DNA from: Streblospio benedicti
Taxonomy: Eukaryota; Annelida; Polychaeta; Spionida; Spionidae
Length of the DNA stretch: 64,000 bases
NCBI GenBank assembly: GCA_019095985.1
Contig: CM032665.1
Location: forward strand, 32,977,182 to 33,041,181
Direction: 5' to 3'
Position numbers and translations under genes: made by a program. Within the stretch, counting starts at the first letter, position 1, and the number at the start of each line of letters is the position of its first letter. Below, in pieces: positions 57,824 through 64,000 of the stretch. Below the pieces are notes generated by a model. The model saw only the letters and a program-made list of their open reading frames with translations. It was not told the origin of the DNA and ran no database searches.

Positions 57824-58249
57824 TTGGAAATTACATTTACTTTTCCCAATCTCAATTCATCCTATGAACTTTCTATTGATGAAGTTATATAGAAATGTAT
57901 ATCGTACACTAAGCTTCATCAGCTTTAAACGTGCACCTATCAACATCAGCCTTAATGCTATACGCTCCAACAATCCCGTCAAGATTAGAGCAGCTCTGCA
58001 ATAAGCCAGTGAGTTCATCCATTTAGATTGCCCTCTCTGAAAAATGCAATGCGTCGTTTCCCATGCACTTGTCTCTACTTGTCACCCGGCAGCCTATCTA
58101 ATAGTGGCACGCCCATTTCATTAAGTTGAAATATCTCGGCTTTTGTGGGATAGATTATTTTTTATTTTCCTTTCCCCCCCTCATAATGGCTTTCTGAAAA
58201 TGTAATGAAGCATTTATTTCTGTCTTGTACATGGATGTACTCATTGGAT

Positions 58250-58340
58250 TGTGCGTCCGTAGCCGAATGGATAGTGAGTCGGACGCGTGACTAGAATGTC
58301 GTTGGTTCGATTTCCGGTCGTTTCTGGTATGGATGTTGAT
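58250..58340 (+). mobile_element. tRNA-derived SINE head
   Basis: GTCCGTAGCCGAATGGATAG (A-box region) and GGTTCGATTTCC (B box, 58304-58315) with tRNA-like spacing, followed by GGTCGTTTCTGGTATGGATG. The anticodon-arm part resembles the SINE at 23991. The acceptor stem does not close and no tRNA 3' end is present, so it is not called a tRNA gene. Confidence 0.6.
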
Positions 58341-58446
58341 CAAACTCATTTCTAACAGGTTTGCACACCCATTTTCATTATTTTGTAATGTCACTGTTTG
58401 GCAGATATGTAGATTACTTTTTACGTCAATGGATTATTTGTGAGAT

Positions 58447-58786
58447 CAGAGGCGTGGCTAGACCTTCAAAAACGGTGGGGCGAACTCTTAGCTTTTATGT
58501 TGAAATAACGAATATTAATTCAATACGATATACCAGACATAAATACATCACAATATTGAGAGACTGCTCTATGATGATGTGCTTTTCCATAAATAACAAA
58601 TGCAACTAATAGGATCATTTGTATGCATGTTCCAATCTAACCTTAAGTAGACTTTAATACCAAAAAAAGAAAAAAGAAAGAAAAAAGAAAATGGTGCGCC
58701 GAAGTGGAGAAACGGTGGAACATTTGAGGCAGGAGGAAAAACGGTGGGGCGACCGCCTCAGTTGCCGCATACTAGCTACGCCCCTG
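58447..58786. mobile_element. MITE with CAGRGGCGTRGCTAG ends and 5-bp flanking repeat
   Basis: CAGAGGCGTGGCTAG (58447-58461) pairs with the complement of CAGGGGCGTAGCTAG (58772-58786), 13 of 15. Direct repeats GAGAT flank it at 58442-58446 and 58787-58791. The 340-bp interior is non-coding, with GGTGGGGCG near both ends and an AAAAAAGAAAAAAG run. Related ends are seen at 27195-27669. Confidence 0.8.
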
Positions 58787-59681
58787 GAGATAGTTGACTT
58801 TTGAATATTCAGATTATAAATCAAACAAAATTCATTGAGTCCACTATCTACAGAAACACGCGCGTTTCATTCATTTGATATATCACTAAATTGTGTTCAA
58901 TTGTTAATTTCAATTTCTATGGTGGCTCCTGTGAATATTCGTGATATACCGGTGACTATTGCTGTATATGCAGCCTGTATCTAATATTTTAATGTAAAAA
59001 GAATACCTCTGGTTTCCCTATTTTAAGCTGATAGCAACACGTATATGTCATCAATTTGAAAATGACTACATTTTGTGACATTTGTATATTACTTTCATAT
59101 TTTAGATTGCACTATCTATTCTCAACTCAAAACTGGTTTCTTTGAAATATCTAATGCGTCATTTGCTACGCCAATTTAATTTATTACGAATGCATTTAGT
59201 TTGAAATATATCTGTTTGCATGTAAAACAATAATTTTATTTACGTCTATGCATTGCTTAGTTCAAAAATGTTTACATATATTCTAACTTATCATGTGTCA
59301 TAAAGATTGTTTTTGTACTGCATTTTCATGGAATACTCAATACTGAATGTACAGATTTTGCTGCAGGGAAGATTATTCTGACTTCATTTTAACTTCTATG
59401 TATTCTCAATTTCACAAGAAAGCAACTCTCCCATGCTATAGGCCATATTTTCAACACATGATGGGACAATGCAAAATGACAAACTATATGAATTTTAAAG
59501 TACTTTCATTCATTAATTCTCGGCAACATTAGGCCCAGAAGTCAGTCTGTGTTGGTGGGTGAAATATGATTAAAACTTCACGTATGTGCCATGTCTAAAT
59601 TTTCATCGGCCATATGGGCTATTGAAGTGGGTTTTCTCTAAAATGACTATAATTGACAAATTATTTAATGTGTATTCTGCT
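58787..59681. other. Gene-free stretch
   Basis: No exon, RNA gene or paired repeat recognised. Confidence 0.3.
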
Positions 59682-59849
59682 TGCGCTGATCCAGGGGGAA
59701 TGCATGGTTTTCCCTCCCCCGACTCTAGTACCTACAAAAAAATGTCAATATCATGGTGTTCTTAGCATCAAAGCGTGCTTTCACGCATTAAAAAAATCCC
59801 TAAAACCCACAGATTATGACCCAGATTTTCAAAAAGTCTGGATCAGGCA
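59682..59849. mobile_element. MITE, GGCAGATCCAGG-related, TGCCTGATCCAG ends
   Basis: TGCGCTGATCCAGGGGG at the left and the complement of TGCCTGATCCAGACTTTTTG at the right bound 168 bp. The body holds a C-rich patch and TTTCAAAAAGTCTGG, like the TTTTTGG next to CCAG in the main family, which suggests a subfamily. Confidence 0.6.
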
Positions 59850-61694
59850 TTATTTCTCTATATAACCATACCCGTCCACAAAAAAGTCAATTCATGCCCA
59901 AAAAGTGAGTGCCATAATGAAATCAGTCCTGGTTTGTTGCGTGACCATTCAGAATCATCTACCATGGGCTAATGTAATCTGGGCGGTCATAGACCCAATT
60001 CAACATTTCCACATTATGGGGTTTAATAGGTCTTGAGTAACCCAACCAACAAGTACAGTAAAGCATTCTATAAGAACACCTCTTGGAATAGACGGCGGCT
60101 ATGCCAAGCAGAGAACCTGCTGTAGTGAACGTCTATAGCCTATTACATCTACATGTACTTTGAGACCATTTGAATGCAGAATCCGGTTGGTCGAAATACG
60201 GTGGCCCTCGCTATCTCCATGACCTGTCTCACACTGTGTAATTCTTATTATCAGAAAAGCCCCAGTCAGACTCACGAATCTTAATCTACCTCAATTCACT
60301 TGTACACGGTAGGAAGTGGAAAATACATTAGGTCAGGGAATCAATATAATTCTACGCCCTAAAAACACACGAGACAATGTTCATATTAACACTGACTGCA
60401 ATATCAAGGCGGATTCGGTTTCAATATTCAGGTTTGTCTGACCCTTAGCGTAACGAAGGGCCTGTGCGTCGACGGGGGCTAATCAATGTCAGTGCATTTG
60501 TTAGCTAGAGCAGCAAATGTGGCGTGTCTTTGCATTGTGCCACTAATGGTGACATTAGACCTTCCCAATTGCGTGTTCACTTATGATTTGTGTTTCGAGC
60601 CGTGGACTGCTTCCATCTACAACAAATGTGACAGCCATTTTTAGCATTGTGTGCTTCCGTCATACACACAGAAGTGCGTCCGCCCACGCTGAAAAATACG
60701 ATTCTGTCTCCATAGATTTGAATAACACTGAAGAAGGCATTGAATTTTCACACTTCATTATTCTCATTGACCCCCCCTCTCCCCCTCCTTCCACACACAC
60801 CCTTCCCCTTTCATTTGTTGAATCATACCATATATGCACAAAAGTGAGCGGATTTTGGTTTTTGGCATCGTTCTGCATAATTACATGTATGGCTCTCAAT
60901 TATATTTAAACGGCAAGACTCAACCCACGGCGAAAATAGTATACCATTAGATATTACGCCTCCGCAATTACTCTTTTTTGCGGATACTATGGATCGATCT
61001 GTGTATATCAAGTCGTTCCACACACTGCTAGATCCAGATGGCCAGAAAAGTAGGATTAGGTGGAATCAGGCTGACTTCGTACACACAGCCTCTGGGTTGA
61101 GGTGATAATTAACCAAGTGTGTGGCTTGCGGGTTACAGAGACAACAGAAAAACTTCACCAGTTCCCTGCATGATATGATGGCATCATTCTTATTTCAAAA
61201 CTACGGGGTTGTGAGTTCGAGTCCCGTAAGGGCCACTTAAGTTTAAAAAAAATGCAAGGTTGTCTCCAGTTTTATGTTTAGTAGTAGTAGTAGGAACGTG
61301 AATTGAGTTCGATCACTATACCTCAAAATCCCACTCCGATTGGATAACTATTGACAAAGAAGCCATTTCCTTATTCATCACATAAAATGCACCTGATCAC
61401 TTGAAACCTACGGCAACTCCAAGTTTACATCCTGCTTTGAAGTATGATAATTACTCATATTAGCTTCCATTCGCCTGAGTTGTACATATCTAACGGGTGG
61501 ATGCCACAGGCCACTTTGATAGTGGCAAGAGATGAGTTTGCACAACATCCGCTACCAAACACTACTGGTAATTGAACGAACGATCTCCTAGTTGCGAAGT
61601 CCATGTAACCAGATCAGATATCACTGATCCATTCTTACGTTATGCCACAGTGAGTCGGTATCTGACTTTTAAACCAATACAATGTACTTTAAAT
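59850..61694. other. Gene-free stretch with repeat edges
   Basis: TACAGTAAAGCATTCTATAA near 60056 is a pogo-like end. CCCCAGTCAGACTCACGAAT (60259) and TTTCAATATTCAGG...GTCTGACCCTTAGCG (60419-60450) could be the two ends of a 190-bp decayed MITE. GTTCGAGTCCCGTAAGGGCC at 61216-61235 is an isolated B-box-like SINE fragment. No exon recognised. Confidence 0.4.
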
Positions 61695-61830
61695 GAAATT
61701 AAATCAAAAGCAAACCTGAAGCTTTCGGTCAACTCACCTGACCTTTGTCAACTGAGCCTGTTGTTCATCATGAGATCGTGGTGTCTTGTGACATAACCAA
61801 AAGCTTTAGGCTTGCTTTTGATTAAATTTC
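61695..61830. repeat. Hairpin element, 31-bp arms
   Basis: GAAATTAAATCAAAAGCAAA...CCTGAAGCTTT (61695-61725) pairs with 61800-61830 with about 3 mismatches; the spacer is 74 bp. It is a fold-back MITE or hairpin RNA candidate. Confidence 0.8.
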
Positions 61831-63092
61831 ACCCAAGGTGTTAGTTTAGAAGTCTGAAAATTGAGTGAAATGTGAAGAGATAGTTATCCAACAATTCTTT
61901 GATTCATTCGTATCACTATTGAAGCACACTTATGATGGTCAATGGCCAGTGGTCGTAGATATTTTCAGTTATTTCTGCTCACTGTTGTTTGTTGTAGCAT
62001 GTTGCCGATTTGTGCTTGTGATTTCTTGGGTAATAGAGACTTCTGCTTCATAGAAATCTTACAGCCGTTGTTAGCAAAGACCTAAGAAAAATTATGTTCA
62101 AGAATGCACATAAGTCAGCAGAATGCTTCAAAAAGGTGAAAGTTCACAGAAAATGCTGAAAAAATGTATCCTTTTTGTTAATGGTAAACACGATTGATTA
62201 AAAACCATGTTCTTTTTAACCACTGCAGCAAATAGAGTCCAGACATGTGAAATGTAACGAAGATACTCAATCTTTTTTCATGCTAAACTAGAAGAAATGA
62301 AATTAACACCATGTGCCATATTCACCCCATTGAAGCAAATGGAATCTTAAGTCCCCGAAAACCTTCACTGATCCTACCACCTGCTGCAGTCAGTCTGATC
62401 TCCCTATTGCAGCACGCTCATTTTCCCACCAGTGAGGTGTCGTCTGTTAAAGTCAGTTTAGACTCATTATCTTGAGAGGGTAACGATTATGTAATGTGTG
62501 CGGGTGGTGGTGGAAAGGGGGGTCAACGGTAAATCGTGGGAAGGGTAGCCAACAATAGTCGAGTTTTAAATTGATTTTTAACTGACCTTTTAAAAGTGTT
62601 GGTGACTAGGAGCAGTTGCCAAATGTGAAGTTGGTTTGAAATTCGTGTTGTGTCGTGTATAGTCTTAAGTGAGAGGTTTAGCAGTACGTGGATATTCTTG
62701 TAATGTGAGATACATCGTCGAAGTATCAGATCTGATTTTTGTCTGTGGGCATTTCCTCAGGTTGGGTCCCACCGAAGATAAGTATGGTTTTGTACCCTCA
62801 CAACACCAGCATAGCTCAATGTCAGGGGTTTCAATAAATCAAGCGAATTTCTCGCAAGAAAACAAAGAAAACTTCCTGTTCTGGCTGTGTTATGCCCAAA
62901 TATGACTAATTGAAAGACTTTAAAAAGATACGTTTAACAGATGCTTTCACACTTTGCAATAAGTATGTAGTGATTCAGTCTAGTTTGCCATACGTTTGTT
63001 TTAACACAGCTACAACAATGGAAAATGAACTTGGATCCTACACAGCGCACTCGGGTTCTAACGGATTCTAGCGGCTAGAATAATAAACAATA
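61831..63092. other. Gene-free stretch
   Basis: No exon or paired repeat recognised; the short frames at 61865-62053 and 62669-62905 have no recognisable content. Confidence 0.3.
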
Positions 63093-63222
63093 GCAGAACC
63101 AGATTTTCGGAACTTGGGTTGGGGACAATTAGTGGACTACATGTGAATGCTTAATGAGAAAGCAATTAAAACTCCAATAAAATGACACGTCTGCCCCCGT
63201 CTCCCTAAATCTGCCATTCTAT
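63093..63222. mobile_element. MITE fragment, GGCAGATCCAGG family
   Basis: GCAGAACCAGATTTTCGGAA at the left and CCCTAAATCTGCCATTC at the right are decayed family ends, with GGGTTGGGG and a GTCTGCCCCCGTC block between. Confidence 0.5.
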
Positions 63223-63239
63223 CATTCCGTGCAAAAATC

Positions 63240-63720
63240 ACCGCCAATAACCCACGCTGATTGGTCAATCTCCGTGCTCAATTTTGCGATGGAAAACACG
63301 CTCCCAAAAAACACGGCGCTAGTCTAATCTCCTCACAATATCAATACAGCCGCTGACGTAGCAAGGCGTGTTTCGTTGTTGCGGAGAGCAACAGTTTAGA
63401 CTAACGCCTGCGATGTCAAAACTGTAGGAATTGACGTCTCCGCACCAAAAACAAACGAAATTGACTTGAATGTTGAATGTTATAATATGATTTAATTTAA
63501 AATAAAATGGATTTTAGTCATGATAGAAAGGTGACTGACCACCGGTTGAAAGACGCAAAATTGCAACGTATTTACCCTCACTTTGTTCGGGTAAATCAGA
63601 CGTCAGCATGCTCAATTTTGCGATTAACACTCCAATCTCGTGGTCAATTCCTACAATTCTACTGAGTTTGCAGCCACCACAGCCGATGCAGCCGTGCAAA
63701 CGCGATCAAGTAAAACAGAA
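63240..63720. repeat. CpG-richer segment with inverted and direct repeats
   Basis: GTAGGAATTGACGTC near 63425 faces GTCAATTCCTACA near 63642. TGCTCAATTTTGCGAT occurs directly at 63272-63287 and 63608-63623, with ATTGCAA/GCAAAATTG variants between. A CCAAT box (reverse, GATTGGTCA) and TGACGTA lie near 63260 and 63355. A 61-codon minus frame (63514-63699) starts MHGCIGCGGCKLSRIVGID, unrecognised. The area could be a promoter-like patch or a repeat; neither is proven. Confidence 0.4.
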
Positions 63721-64000
63721 TTGATCCAGGTTGGTGTTTACTTTATAAGCATGTTACAAGTTTTACCAGATTACTGATCCAAGTACATGTGTTATACAGT
63801 AGTATATTCGTGGATTGAACCTCATAGAGCTAGCTGTTTTGTATTTTAATTTGGAGTTACTTTTCATGGACAGAATATAGTAGAACATCTCCATTAACGA
63901 GCAATCGTGGACTGGCCTCTTGTTCTCCCAAAATGAAGGTTGTATCTATATGCAGGCCAACAGTGGTCTAATTTTGGAGGTTTGCGAACACAAAACTGCA
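63721..64000. other. Window end, pogo-like edge
   Basis: TAGTAGAACATCTCCATTAA at 63880-63899 followed by GGACTGGCCTCTTGTTCTCC is a pogo/Tigger-type left end running off toward the window edge. Confidence 0.35.

Noticed and set aside
58250-58335. tRNA gene
   Set aside because: A and B boxes are good but the acceptor stem does not pair; better called a SINE head.
61200-61240. tRNA gene suggested by GAGTTCGAGTCCCGT
   Set aside because: No T-arm or acceptor pairing and no A box at the right distance.
1-64000. LTR retroelements, Polintons or other virus-derived elements
   Set aside because: No long direct terminal repeats, and no integrase, capsid, envelope or polymerase-type coding signatures were recognised; only LINE remnants carry RT-like sequence.

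Overview
The window looks like draft nuclear DNA from a marine invertebrate. It is AT-rich, has long gene-free stretches packed with short transposon remnants, split genes with GT-AG introns, and a 100-base scaffold gap (13810-13909). A BK-channel beta-subunit-like gene and an expanded-type SMB/Methuselah-like receptor would suit an invertebrate deuterostome (hemichordate, echinoderm or lancelet), but a lophotrochozoan cannot be excluded. No prokaryotic, viral, LTR or Polinton features were recognised.

Two host genes can be read, both on the minus strand. (1) 5799-9899: a three-exon gene for an 888-residue receptor with a signal peptide, an eight-cysteine somatomedin-B domain, a large Cys-rich ectodomain and a class-B/Methuselah-like seven-helix domain. 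(2) 17023-56970: a gene spread over 40 kb for a BK-type calcium-activated potassium channel beta-subunit-like protein. Five exons join in compatible phases: an acidic N-terminus, helix 1, a Cys-rich loop in two pieces, and helix 2. One short loop exon, expected between 19.2 and 55.0 kb, was not found.

Layout. 1-5.8 kb: inverted repeats and two LINE remnants. 5.8-9.9 kb: receptor gene with a hairpin element in an intron. 9.9-17 kb: non-coding, with tandem duplications, the gap and a MITE. 17-19.2 kb: last two exons of the channel-subunit gene, with a clean MITE (20-bp ends, 8-bp target duplication) between them. 19.2-55 kb: its giant intron, holding a LINE ending next to the exon acceptor, hAT-like, pogo-like and other MITEs, a tRNA-derived SINE, microsatellites, a pair of 91%-identical 80-bp modules and a roughly 14-kb array of about 3-kb units (29.1-43.05 kb). 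The array is built from several modules, including a ~240-bp repeat that also occurs alone at 53.4-54.85 kb, and nine perfect TGACGTCA palindromes fall in it. 55-57 kb: first three exons, a tandem duplication of the end of exon 2, and a CACGTG cluster at the putative start codon. 57-64 kb: upstream DNA with hairpins, SINE and MITE copies and no recognised gene.

The two genes show no functional link. The most useful results are the assembled beta-subunit gene and the composite repeat array inside its intron.
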